From: Candidatus Limosilactobacillus faecipullorum
Lineage (GTDB): Bacteria; Bacillota; Bacilli; Lactobacillales; Lactobacillaceae
Length of the DNA: 45,840 bases
Direction of reading: 5' to 3'
Assembly: GCA_019118465.1 (NCBI GenBank)
Contig: DWYX01000030.1
Span: 1-45,840, forward strand
In this document: positions 23,287 through 32,290 of the stretch, piece by piece
Layout of the letters: every line of letters starts with the position of its first letter
How positions within the stretch are numbered: position 1 is the stretch's first letter
The notes under the pieces: model-generated
Told to the model about the DNA's origin: nothing
Databases searched by the model: none
Seen by the model: only the letters and a program-made list of their open reading frames with translations
Translations under genes and position numbers: made by a program

Positions 23287-23703
23287 TTATTCCTCCTCTT
23301 CATCAGTTTGACCAGTAATCTTTTGATGAATCTTGATGACTAAGGCACCAACGTAGGCAATGGCAATCAAGATGATGATCGTTGCAAGAATTGAGACGAT
23401 GATATCTTGAAGACCTTCCTTCTTCATCAAATCCAAACTACCGGCTAATTGAACACCAGATGGCACAAACATGAAGGCAATCAAGCTGATCATGAAGTCC
23501 CCAAACTTTTCAACTTGTTCCAACTTGACAATGTGAGTTGCTAACAAGATGTAAAGAATGATCATCCCGATCAAAGGAGTTGGGACAACGAAGCTCTTTG
23601 GGAATAAACTGGAAATTAAAGCTGAAACAAAAAGAATGGCCCCAAAAATACCCATTTGAACCAAAATAGGGGCAGCCTTCTTTTCGGGTTGCTTCTTTTC
23701 CAT
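23287..23703 (-). CDS. lrgA: LrgA/CidA-family membrane protein
   Basis: The 138-residue protein has four transmembrane segments (about 13-32, 41-60, 72-92, 101-126), with family blocks 'SFVVPTPLIGMIILYILL' and 'LIAFMFVPSGVQL' near residue 75. The C-terminal tail is charged (QTDEEEE). CidA/LrgA proteins are small holin-like proteins. It is the first gene of lrgAB, with AGGAGG 8 bases upstream. The 320-base upstream gap contains candidate LytR sites and a TATAAT without a good -35, fitting activator-dependent expression. Confidence 0.95.
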   Translation of the reverse strand: MEKKQPEKKAAPILVQMGIFGAILFVSALISSLFPKSFVVPTPLIGMIILYILLATHIVKLEQVEKFGDFMISLIAFMFVPSGVQLAGSLDLMKKEGLQDIIVSILATIIILIAIAYVGALVIKIHQKITGQTDEEEE

Positions 23704-24024
23704 AATATTTTCCTCCTCTCAACAAGCGGTCCTGCCCGAGCGAAAATAATAGCAAAAAACTAACCACAGAACCATTTTCCAAACCAAATCAATTTAATTG
23801 TTTCGCTCAGATAACAATTATATTATAATCAAGTTTCATTACTTTGCATTAACTTTAGCATAGAACGACCCAAATCAATGGTAAAATGCCCTATTAGCTT
23901 GGCGAGTTGCCATAAAATAAAGCAAAATGCCTTCGTCGATTGTTCAACGTTGATCAATCGATGTAAAAAAAGAATGGAAGCAAGTTAATATTCGCTAACC
24001 ACTCTGTCTTTATAAAGATATAAA
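23704..24024. promoter_or_regulatory. lrgA upstream region
   Basis: It holds TATAAT on the minus strand near 23822-23828 with a poor -35, direct repeats resembling LytTR sites just upstream (CATTACTTT 23837-23845, CATTAACTTT 23847-23856; on the minus strand AAAGTTAATG then AAAGTAATG), and a 26-base inverted repeat TCGATTG...CAATCGA at 23936-23961. The last could be the lytR terminator or an operator. No gene recognised. Confidence 0.5.
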
Positions 24025-24762
24025 CTATTGTAATCCCAAGGCAACCTTCAATTTACCAACAAAAGATCGACTAACCGGGACCTTATCACCATTAACCATC
24101 GTTAATTCATAGGTATGATTGGTGGCAGGTTGCAATACACTAATCTGGTTCAAGTTAACTACATACGAACGGTGAACTTGTAAAAACTGTTCTCCTGACA
24201 ATTGCTCGGTTAGGCTTGTTAAGGTCTGGCGACTAACAACCTGCTTTCCATTTATCAAATGGAGATAAACGTTCCCGCTTTGCGCCTCTAAATAACATAA
24301 CTCTTCTTTTGAAATAACAATGGTGCGATCCTCAGCCATGACTGATAAACGTGGATTTTCCTGTGAACTCAAACGATTGACAGGATCACTAACTTGTTTT
24401 TGCCCATGAATTCGTAAAACCCGATCGATCGCTTCTTGGACCCGATCTTCATCAAAGGGCTTTAAAATATAATCTAGGGCATCCGCTTCGAAGGCGTCAA
24501 GAGCATATTGATCATAAGCAGTTGCAAAAATCACCGCAGGTTGATCAGACGATCGTTTCCAATGTTTTGCCAAGGCCATCCCATTGCCATCCCCCAATTT
24601 GATATCCAAAAATACGAGATCTGGTTTTTCTGCTTCAACAGTGGCATCGGCTTCAACAACCCCATCCGCTTCCAAAACCTCTTCAACAGCCGGATGATCT
24701 GCAACTAAGTAATGTAATTCCTCACGAGCAAGGGGCTCATCATCAACGATTAAAACTTTCAT
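24025..24762 (-). CDS. lytR: LytTR-family response regulator
   Basis: The 245-residue protein has a receiver domain (DDE at 7-9; phospho-acceptor Asp in 'LVFLDIKLGDGN' near residue 54; Thr in 'IFATAYDQYAL'; Lys in 'LKPFDEDR' near 102) and a C-terminal LytTR DNA-binding domain (about 140-245: 'LSVMAEDRTIVISKEELCYLEA', 'FLQVHRSYVVNL'). Its ATG overlaps the lytS stop by 4 bases. The partner is lytS. By analogy with LytSR of other Firmicutes it should switch on lrgAB downstream in response to pyruvate or membrane state. Confidence 0.95.
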   Translation of the reverse strand: MKVLIVDDEPLAREELHYLVADHPAVEEVLEADGVVEADATVEAEKPDLVFLDIKLGDGNGMALAKHWKRSSDQPAVIFATAYDQYALDAFEADALDYILKPFDEDRVQEAIDRVLRIHGQKQVSDPVNRLSSQENPRLSVMAEDRTIVISKEELCYLEAQSGNVYLHLINGKQVVSRQTLTSLTEQLSGEQFLQVHRSYVVNLNQISVLQPATNHTYELTMVNGDKVPVSRSFVGKLKVALGLQ

Positions 24763-26522
24763 GCTTGTTGTTCAGTCCTTTCCTTTTGTTCGTGTGTCTG
24801 GTATGGAATCCTCATTTTGACAGTTGTCCCAGTTGGACTACTCTTAATTTCTAAACCTGTATGAGGATCATAAAGGCCATGGAGGCGTTCATTTAGATTT
24901 TGAAGAGCTGTGCCACTTCCCTCCTTTGAGGCAACTACCTTTTTTCCTAGTTCCGGTAATTTATCGGGATCAATTCCCTGACCATTATCAGCAACCGAAA
25001 TTTCAAGTTCAGTCTCACGTTGCTGAATGGTGACCTTCACCCGATTCCCCTCTTTTCGTTGCCCAAAGGCATGACGTAAGGCATTTTCAACTAAGACCTG
25101 AATTGAAAACGGCGGAATCAAGGCCGCTGCTGGATAATCAGAAAAGGTTACCTGATATTTTCCAGGAAAGCGAGCCTGGGCTAGGGTTAAATAAGCCTGG
25201 ACATGTTCATATTCTTGAGCAAGCGGAATTAACGTTTCTCGAGCTCCCATTAGATTATCCCGGAAATAGGTACTTAGCGACAGAAGTAATTTCCGCGCCT
25301 CCTTTGGGTCCCGTCGCATGACTGCCATAATCGTATTAATGGCGTTAAAAAAGAAATGCGGATTGACTTGGGACTGCAGGGACTTAATTTCAACATCCCG
25401 GAGTAATTCACTTTGGTAACTCGCCTTTCCCAACATAATTTGGGTTGATAAGATTTGACCAATCCCCGTTCCAAGCTGAATCTCCACCGGAGTTAGGCGC
25501 CACCGCTGGGTATAGTAAAGTTTAAGGGTTCCAATGATTTCATCCCCTAAACTCAACGGAATGATAACTGCTGAGTTTAAAGGACAATCTGGATTTTTAC
25601 ACCCAATCCGTTCTTCAGTATTGGCAACTTCCACAATTCCTTCCGTCATCGCCTCAATACTAATGTCGGTGGTTAATTTCTGATCAACCAAATGATGATC
25701 ACTCCCCGCCCCTTCAAACGCTAATATCCGGCGGCGATCGGTAATACTAACCGCATCAAAACTAGTATATTGGTAGATCAAATGAACTGCGGTTTGGGCA
25801 GCTTCAGCGGTAAAACCCTTTTGAAAAACTGGTAAGGTACTAAGCGCGAGGTTCAAGACCGTCCGCGTTTGGGCAGCTTGAGCAGCTAATTCTTGTTGAA
25901 AAAAGAAGCGAATAATCATCAAAAAGACGGTCGTCCCAATTGACGAAATTAAAATCATTGGCAAGGCAATGAACTTTACCAGGGTCCACCCCATTGGACT
26001 ACATAAAAGAACAAAGGACATCTGAATACATTCCATTATCAATCCAATAAAGAAGCCATTACGCGCTCGTAGGGGTGAAAAACGTTGTTGACGTTGATCA
26101 TAAAACAGGCCAGAAATAACACCAATAATAAAAGAGCTTGGAATATAAAATAACGCCTCCGGGCTAAAGCCTTCTTGGAGGGCCCGAAAGCCCCCTGCCG
26201 TTAAACCGACTGCTCCCCCAACATAAGGTCCACCGACAATCCCAGCGACGGTAACGGTAATAACACGAACGTTGGCAACTGAATAGCCATGTGGAATTGT
26301 GACCAATAGGGTCCGGCGAATAATTTCATTACTCGGCGAAATTAAAACCCCGATCATGTTTGAGAGAATCGCAAAAGAAGCAAAGATCACGTATAAACCA
26401 ATCTTATTTCGCCAATTCAAGTTCAACAACATCCGGCGAAAAAGCGGAATATTAACCAGGACAAAAGCTAATAGAATTACTAATCCGACTTGTTCAGCGA
26501 CTAAAATTGCAAGGTTCATCAT
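24759..26522 (-). CDS. lytS: sensor histidine kinase, LytS type
   Basis: The 587-residue protein has an N-terminal 5TMR-LYT membrane sensor (about 1-210; 'GGPYVGGAVGLTAGGFRAL' near 95), a GAF-like domain (about 230-355), then a His_kinase domain with 'QVNPHFFFNAINTI' near residue 387 (phospho-acceptor His) and an ATPase part 'VADNGQGIDPDKLPELG' near 525. Two ATGs stand in tandem, and the ribosome site is weak (GTGAG). A terminator hairpin of the upstream ppaC gene ends about 15 bases before the start, leaving no room for a promoter. lytSR must be read through from upstream. Confidence 0.95.
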   Translation of the reverse strand: MMNLAILVAEQVGLVILLAFVLVNIPLFRRMLLNLNWRNKIGLYVIFASFAILSNMIGVLISPSNEIIRRTLLVTIPHGYSVANVRVITVTVAGIVGGPYVGGAVGLTAGGFRALQEGFSPEALFYIPSSFIIGVISGLFYDQRQQRFSPLRARNGFFIGLIMECIQMSFVLLCSPMGWTLVKFIALPMILISSIGTTVFLMIIRFFFQQELAAQAAQTRTVLNLALSTLPVFQKGFTAEAAQTAVHLIYQYTSFDAVSITDRRRILAFEGAGSDHHLVDQKLTTDISIEAMTEGIVEVANTEERIGCKNPDCPLNSAVIIPLSLGDEIIGTLKLYYTQRWRLTPVEIQLGTGIGQILSTQIMLGKASYQSELLRDVEIKSLQSQVNPHFFFNAINTIMAVMRRDPKEARKLLLSLSTYFRDNLMGARETLIPLAQEYEHVQAYLTLAQARFPGKYQVTFSDYPAAALIPPFSIQVLVENALRHAFGQRKEGNRVKVTIQQRETELEISVADNGQGIDPDKLPELGKKVVASKEGSGTALQNLNERLHGLYDPHTGLEIKSSPTGTTVKMRIPYQTHEQKERTEQQA

Positions 26523-26535
26523 TTTTCTAATCTCA

Positions 26536-26577
26536 CAAAAAAGCGGTAAGTGAGAAATTCAATCCCCACTCACCGCT
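26536..26577 (-). terminator. terminator of ppaC, just before lytS
   Basis: On the minus strand AGCGGTGAGT (26568-26577) pairs with ACTTACCGCT-type sequence (26542-26554), with two unpaired bases, followed by TTTTTTG. Confidence 0.75.
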
Positions 26578-26603
26578 CTCTTCATTTTAGTATTAAATTA
26601 CGC

Positions 26604-27533
26604 TTAGCCTAATGCTTCCGTCAATGGTGGAACCACTTGCTTCTTCCGGGAAACTACACCTGGTAAGTTAATCCGGTGGTTAGCGTTCAATTCCTTACCA
26701 AAGGCTTGGGCAACCTTATCGGTATCCTTACCTAATACTAAGAGGTCAGAGTCACTGTTAAGAATGTTAGTAACAATCAAAACAAAGGTGTCATAACCAT
26801 TAGCATCCATTAAGGACTGCATTGCTTTTTCAAGGTCAGCTTGGCGAGCGAAGACATCGTTTAAGTCAACGGTGTTTACTTGACCAATTCGGATAGTCAA
26901 ATCACCCATTTCAAAGGACTTAGCATCCCCATCAACAATGTCATTGTCGGACTTAGCAGCGAGGTTCGTCCCGGCCTTCAACATTTCCAAACCGTATTCT
27001 TCGTAGTTTACGTCAGCCAACTTAGCCAAAGCGTAAACCGCTTCCTTATCGTGGTCAGTCGTCGTTGGAGACTTCAAAAGTAAGGTATCAGAAATGATTG
27101 CTGAAAGCATCATCCCAGCTAAGTTAGCAGGAATGTCAATGTGCTTTTCCATAAACATTTCGTAGAGAACCGTACTTACACAACCATATGGCCGAACGTT
27201 CATGTAAACCGGTGCTGACGTGTTAAAGCCATTGATCCGGTGGTGGTCAATAACGTGGGTCACTTGAACCTTATCGATGTCGGAAACACTTTGTTGTGGT
27301 TCGTTATGGTCAACTAACATTACCTTTTCAACTTCATTAGCTGCAGTGGTAATAACCCGTGGAGCAGCCACATCAAAAGCCTTTAAAGCATACTTAGTTT
27401 CATCATTTACTTCGCCCAAAGCAACGGCTTCAGTTTCGAAGCCAAGTTGGTTTTGGTAGTAAGAGTAAGCCATTGCCGCAGCAATCGTATCTGTATCTGG
27501 CTTTTGGTGACCGAAGACTAATTCTTTACTCAT
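26604..27533 (-). CDS. ppaC: manganese-dependent inorganic pyrophosphatase
   Basis: PpaC (family II) hydrolyses pyrophosphate and drives biosynthesis forward. The 309-residue protein has the DHH motifs: '[19 protein letters not shown]' near residue 6 (His, Asp, Asp), '[12 protein letters not shown]' near 71, and '[10 protein letters not shown]' near 93 (DHH), plus the C-terminal '[16 protein letters not shown]' (SRKKQ, substrate binding). All metal ligands are present. AGGA precedes the ATG. It is a single-gene unit downstream of parC with a terminator before lytS. Confidence 0.97.
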   Translation of the reverse strand: MSKELVFGHQKPDTDTIAAAMAYSYYQNQLGFETEAVALGEVNDETKYALKAFDVAAPRVITTAANEVEKVMLVDHNEPQQSVSDIDKVQVTHVIDHHRINGFNTSAPVYMNVRPYGCVSTVLYEMFMEKHIDIPANLAGMMLSAIISDTLLLKSPTTTDHDKEAVYALAKLADVNYEEYGLEMLKAGTNLAAKSDNDIVDGDAKSFEMGDLTIRIGQVNTVDLNDVFARQADLEKAMQSLMDANGYDTFVLIVTNILNSDSDLLVLGKDTDKVAQAFGKELNANHRINLPGVVSRKKQVVPPLTEALG

Positions 27534-27636
27534 TTTGCGGATTCCTCCTCCAATTTTGGTGCGTTTTGCACTCGATACTTTAATGATATCACGAGCTTGC
27601 CTTATTCAACAGGGGCTAATCAAAAAAATTAAGCGG

Positions 27637-30093
27637 TTAAACCAAACTCTCTTCGCCTTGAGCAACCACTTGCTTAAATTGAAGCCGTACCGGTTGACCC
27701 TGACTTTCGTCATCAATGACAAAGCTTCCGTTTGACTTAGCTGAGCCAAGATGATGTTCAGCAACTTGGACGTCCTGAATAACCGGGCGGTTGGTAATAA
27801 TTTCAAGGGAGCCAGTAAAATCAGCTGAATAAGCTAAGAAGTCGATGACTAAGTGGGCATTCTTCAACCGATGAAGAATTAAGTTCCCACGTCTTGCTCG
27901 GGTACCAATTTCAAGCTCGCTAACGGCCATTGCCTTGTATGCTCCTCGTTGGGTTACAATGGCTAAGCGAGAATCATTATTAACTAGGGCAATGTTAGCC
28001 AGCAAATCGTTGTCCTTCAAGTTAATTGCTCGAACTCCAGCTGTCCTAGTACTTTGCATTGGCACTTCATCAACGGCAAAGCGCAAAGCATACCCGGTTT
28101 GACTAATTGCAACGATACTTTGGTTAGCATAGGTTGGATCATCGTAGATTGCATTTACCAACCGGTCAGCATCAGAATGAAGCTTCATGACCTGACTTGC
28201 ATGACTCTTATAACGAGATCCCGGAACGATTTCTTTGAAGGCTGTCCGCTTGATTTGACCATCACTCGAAGCCAAAATTATCGTTCCTGCTTGCTTCAAA
28301 CTATCGAAGAGCATGGCGCTAACAATTTCTTCATCATCTTGGAGGCCAATTGTTTGTGAAAGGTGTTCCCCGGTTTCTTTCCACTTGGCATCAAAAAGCT
28401 CATGAACCGGCCGGTAAATCAAGTGCCCATGACTTGTGAAAACAAAGAGATGAGCTAAGGTATTAGTCTGTTGGATCAACAGCGGGTAGTCGTCCTCTTT
28501 TAAGCCATTTTCTTCTAGCGGTGAAGCATTAAAACTTCGAAGACTGGTCCGCTTGATGTAACCAGCAGCCGAAACCAGTATAATCACATCTTCATCGGCA
28601 ACCGTGACCTTAGTATCAACCGTCAGCTTTTCAACATGGGCTTCAATTTGGGTCCGCCGCGGCGTTGCAAATTCTTTTTTAACGGTCCGCAATTCTTGAC
28701 GAAGGACCTTATTAAGTTCTTTGGCATCAGTAAGAATCAAATGATATTCAGCCAATGATTGCCTTAAGCGATCAGCTTCATCATTCAAGGCGGTCACATC
28801 GGTATTAGTCAACCGATATAATTGCAAAGCTACAATTGCACTGGCTTGAGTATCAGTAAAGTCATACTCTTTAACTAAATTAGCTTGGGCATCGGCTTTG
28901 TTTTTACTTGACCGGATAGTTTTAATTACTTGATCAAGAATTGAAAGGGCCTTGATTAAGCCTTCAACAATGTGTAAACGTTCTCGGGCCTTTTTTTGCT
29001 TATATTCGGTTCGCTTAGTAATTACTGATTGTTGGAAAGCCAGGTAAGAACTTAGGTAATGCTTCAAACCAACCCGAACTGGGCGGTGATCATCAATTGC
29101 AACCATGTTGAAGTTGTAATTGATTTGCAGATCGGTATTCATCAATAAGTAATTCAGAATCCCGGTTGCATCCGCATTTTTCTTTAATTCAATGGCAATC
29201 CGTAACCCGCTTCGGTCAGTTTCATCCCGAGCGTCAGCAATTCCCTCAACCTTCTTCGCTAACCGCAAATCGTTAATTCGTTTAACTAGTTGAGCTTTAT
29301 TTACTTCATATGGGATTTCGGTTACGACAATTTGTTGGCGACCACCCCGCAATTCTTCAATTGCTGTCTTGGCCCGGACAACAATTCGTCCCCGACCAGT
29401 TTCATAGGCTTTTCGAATGCCCTCAATTCCTTGAACAATCCCACCAGTTGGGAAATCCGGTCCTGGAACGAATTCCATCAAATCAGCCGTTGTGGCTTGA
29501 GGATGATTTAATAAGTAAATTAAGGCGTCAATCAGTTCTCCAAGATTGTGGGGTGGAATTTCGGTGGCATACCCCGCTGAAATCCCAGTTGCCCCATTAA
29601 CGAACAAGTTTGGCATTCGTGCGGGTAAGACGATTGGTTCTTTTTCCGTATCGTCAAAGTTCAAGGTCATCGGCACGGTGCCTTTATCAATATCTTGCAA
29701 CATCAAGTTACTGATTTTGCTCAACCGGGCTTCGGTATATCGCATCGCAGCCGCAGGGTCTCCATCCATCGAACCATTATTCCCGTGCATCTCAATCAGT
29801 GGTTCCCGTAACTTCCAGTCCTGGCTTAACCGAACTAGGGCTTCGTAAATTGACGAATCCCCATGGGGATGGAAATTACCCATGACGTTCCCAACTGACT
29901 TAGCTGATTTCCGGAAGCCCTTATCAAAAGTATTGCCATCCTTATTCATAGCAAAAAGGATGCGCCGCTGAACTGGCTTTAAACCATCACGAATATCCGG
30001 AAGGGCCCGTTCCTGAATAATTGACTTTGAATAGCGACCAAAACGATCGCCCATCAAATCTTCTAATGTGCGTTCTTCGATTCGTGTTTCCAC
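27637..30093 (-). CDS. parC: DNA topoisomerase IV subunit A
   Basis: ParC cuts and rejoins DNA in the decatenating topoisomerase. The 818-residue protein starts with GTG 14 bases after parE and follows AGGAAG. The quinolone-determining region reads 'HPHGDSSIYEALVRLSQDW' near residue 78 with wild-type Ser and Glu. The catalytic Tyr is in 'MRYTEARLSKI' near 120. The C-terminal half has the beta-pinwheel repeats. Catalytic residues intact. Confidence 0.97.
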   Translation of the reverse strand: METRIEERTLEDLMGDRFGRYSKSIIQERALPDIRDGLKPVQRRILFAMNKDGNTFDKGFRKSAKSVGNVMGNFHPHGDSSIYEALVRLSQDWKLREPLIEMHGNNGSMDGDPAAAMRYTEARLSKISNLMLQDIDKGTVPMTLNFDDTEKEPIVLPARMPNLFVNGATGISAGYATEIPPHNLGELIDALIYLLNHPQATTADLMEFVPGPDFPTGGIVQGIEGIRKAYETGRGRIVVRAKTAIEELRGGRQQIVVTEIPYEVNKAQLVKRINDLRLAKKVEGIADARDETDRSGLRIAIELKKNADATGILNYLLMNTDLQINYNFNMVAIDDHRPVRVGLKHYLSSYLAFQQSVITKRTEYKQKKARERLHIVEGLIKALSILDQVIKTIRSSKNKADAQANLVKEYDFTDTQASAIVALQLYRLTNTDVTALNDEADRLRQSLAEYHLILTDAKELNKVLRQELRTVKKEFATPRRTQIEAHVEKLTVDTKVTVADEDVIILVSAAGYIKRTSLRSFNASPLEENGLKEDDYPLLIQQTNTLAHLFVFTSHGHLIYRPVHELFDAKWKETGEHLSQTIGLQDDEEIVSAMLFDSLKQAGTIILASSDGQIKRTAFKEIVPGSRYKSHASQVMKLHSDADRLVNAIYDDPTYANQSIVAISQTGYALRFAVDEVPMQSTRTAGVRAINLKDNDLLANIALVNNDSRLAIVTQRGAYKAMAVSELEIGTRARRGNLILHRLKNAHLVIDFLAYSADFTGSLEIITNRPVIQDVQVAEHHLGSAKSNGSFVIDDESQGQPVRLQFKQVVAQGEESLV

Positions 30094-30107
30094 AAGCTAC
30101 TTCCTTT

Positions 30108-32075
30108 CTACTTTTTCCCCAATCCTTGGGCTTCGACTAATTGGTCAGAGGCTTGATCATCAGCAACCGTAAATTGAACATTGTCTTCAATCCATTCTCG
30201 CCGCGGTTCAACCTTATTTCCCATCAAAGTTGTCACCCGTTTTTCAGCCAAGGCTGCGTCTTCGATCCGCACCCGAATCAAAGTCCGAGTTTCTGGATTC
30301 ATGGTTGTCTCCCAAAGCTGATCGGCATTCATTTCACCAAGTCCCTTAAACCGTTGAAGGGAGCCACCACGGTGATGCTTAGTTAACTGGGTTAATTCTT
30401 CATTTGTCCAAGCATATTCAACCTTGGTCTTAGCCCCCCGACCAGATTGATAACGGTATAGTGGTGGCAAGGCAATATAAATTTTGCCAGCTTCAATCAT
30501 TGACCGCATGTACTTGTAGAAGAAGGTTAACAATAGAATCTGAATGTGGGCACCGTCATCATCGGCATCAGTCATAATAATGATCTTATCGTAATTTGAA
30601 TCTGAAACATCAAAATCACTCCCGGCACCAGCACCAACCGTATAAATGATCGTATTCAGTTCTTCATTCTTCAAAACATCATCTAACTTGGCCTTTTCGG
30701 TATTCAAGACTTTCCCCCGAAGCGGTAAAATCGCTTGGAACTTCCGATCGCGACCTTGCTTAGCACTCCCACCAGCTGAATCACCTTCGACTAAGAAAAG
30801 CTCGTTTTTCTTGGCGTTCTTTGATTGGGCAGGGGTTAATTTCCCGGATAAGTTTCGTTCTTTTTTACTCCGCCGCTTTCCATTTCGCGAAAGGTCCCGG
30901 GCTTTGCGGGCTGCTTCCCGAGCTTGCCGAGCCTTGATTGCCTTTTTAATTAACTCTTGGGCAAACTCACCCTTTTCCATTAAGGCATAACCCAATTGTT
31001 CGCTAACAACGGCATCAACAATCTTCCGGGCCTCTGGAGTACCGAGTTTTCCTTTAGTTTGCCCTTCAAATTGCAAGAGCCGTTCCGGCACTCGGACAGA
31101 AATAACTGCCGTTAAGCCTTCCCGGACGTCGCTCCCCTCAAGGTTTTTATCCTTTTCCTTCAATAAATTAACTTTCCGGGCAAACTCATTAAAAGATTTC
31201 GTCCAGGCACTCCGAAAACCAGCTTCGTGGGTCCCACCACCTGGCGTCCGTACATTGTTAACAAAGGAAAGAATATTCTCGGTATAGCCGTCATTATATT
31301 GCGCTGCAACATCAACTTCAACGCCATCAACTTTCCCACTAAAGGCAAGGACTTGGCCCAAAGTATCTTTTCCTTCGTTTAGGTACGTAACGAAGTCTTC
31401 AAGGCCACGTTCATATTGGAAGGTTTCTGAGCGTTCTTGACCTTCCCGCTTATCAGTTAAGGTCAACTTCACCCCTTTGAGTAAAAAGGCTGCTTCCCGG
31501 AGGCGAATTGCAATAGTGTTGTAATCATAAACCGTTGTCGTAAAAATCGTTGGGTCCGGCTTAAAAGTAACTGTGGTCCCATTTCCTTCACGAGTTTTAC
31601 CAACTTTTTCAAGCGTTCCGACTGGTTGACCACCATCTTTAAACTTTTCTCGGTACCGGACGTGGTCTCGGACAATGGTTAAGGTCAATGATGTTGAAAG
31701 GGCGTTTACAACCGAAGCCCCCACCCCGTGGAGCCCACCAGAGGTTTTATAACCGTCAGCTTGCCCAAACTTCCCACCAGCGTGCAAGACCGTCATGATA
31801 ACTTCAGGCGTCGGTTTACCACTTGGGTGCATTCCAACTGGCATTCCCCGTCCATGGTCTTGAACCGTAATCGAGTTATCCTTTTCAATCGTGACTGCAA
31901 TCTCATCTCCGAAGCCAGATAAAGCTTCATCGACGGCATTGTCTAAAATTTCATAGACCAAGTGATGAAGTCCATGCGTATCAGTTGAACCGATATACAT
32001 ACCGGGCCGTTTACGGACCGCTTCTAAGCCCTTTAAAATTTTAATTGAGGACTCATCGTATTTTTGTGTTGCCAT
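30108..32075 (-). CDS. parE: DNA topoisomerase IV subunit B
   Basis: ParE is the ATPase half of topoisomerase IV. The 655-residue protein has the GHKL motifs 'EILDNAVDEALSG' near residue 42, 'DHGRGMPVGMHP' near 74 and 'GGLHGVGASVVNALS' near 114, then the TOPRIM motifs 'VEGDSAGGSAKQGRDRKFQAILPLRGK' (split by the family as EGDSA) near 427 and 'IIMTDADDDGAHIQ' near 505. The start at 32075 follows AGGAAG; the frame goes on to 32120 without support. The upstream region, shared in relatives with divergent plsY, is occupied by an IS607 element here; several TATAAT-like boxes lie between 32090 and 32140 and may keep parE expressed. Confidence 0.97.
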   Translation of the reverse strand: MATQKYDESSIKILKGLEAVRKRPGMYIGSTDTHGLHHLVYEILDNAVDEALSGFGDEIAVTIEKDNSITVQDHGRGMPVGMHPSGKPTPEVIMTVLHAGGKFGQADGYKTSGGLHGVGASVVNALSTSLTLTIVRDHVRYREKFKDGGQPVGTLEKVGKTREGNGTTVTFKPDPTIFTTTVYDYNTIAIRLREAAFLLKGVKLTLTDKREGQERSETFQYERGLEDFVTYLNEGKDTLGQVLAFSGKVDGVEVDVAAQYNDGYTENILSFVNNVRTPGGGTHEAGFRSAWTKSFNEFARKVNLLKEKDKNLEGSDVREGLTAVISVRVPERLLQFEGQTKGKLGTPEARKIVDAVVSEQLGYALMEKGEFAQELIKKAIKARQAREAARKARDLSRNGKRRSKKERNLSGKLTPAQSKNAKKNELFLVEGDSAGGSAKQGRDRKFQAILPLRGKVLNTEKAKLDDVLKNEELNTIIYTVGAGAGSDFDVSDSNYDKIIIMTDADDDGAHIQILLLTFFYKYMRSMIEAGKIYIALPPLYRYQSGRGAKTKVEYAWTNEELTQLTKHHRGGSLQRFKGLGEMNADQLWETTMNPETRTLIRVRIEDAALAEKRVTTLMGNKVEPRREWIEDNVQFTVADDQASDQLVEAQGLGKK

Positions 32076-32182
32076 AAAAGTCAACTTCCTGCTATATAAA
32101 ATGTGAACAAATATAATCACGAATTATATTTGAGAAAGAATTATATAGTTTTCCTTTCCTAATTTTATTTACTACCGTCAAC

Positions 32183-32290
32183 ACTAGTATTCTCATATCC
32201 CAACACGGGGGTAATGACAGTGACTAGCTCTTGTAGCTTTAGGGTGTAGCCCATCCCGTTAATTTTCTATATCAATGCAAGTAAATTCAT
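32183..32290 (-). ncRNA. probable TnpB guide RNA (omega RNA) scaffold at the right end
   Basis: TnpB elements transcribe a guide RNA from the end following tnpB. Here that stretch folds: CCCGT (32255-32259) can pair with ACGGG (32205-32209), with an inner GGG/CCC hairpin near 32242-32252. The guide would begin just outside the element, in the parE upstream region. The 5' end probably overlaps the last codons of tnpB. Extent and fold are inference. Confidence 0.35.

Noticed and set aside
29840-29880. Quinolone-resistance substitution in ParC
   Set aside because: The region has the standard Ser and Glu; no resistance change is seen.
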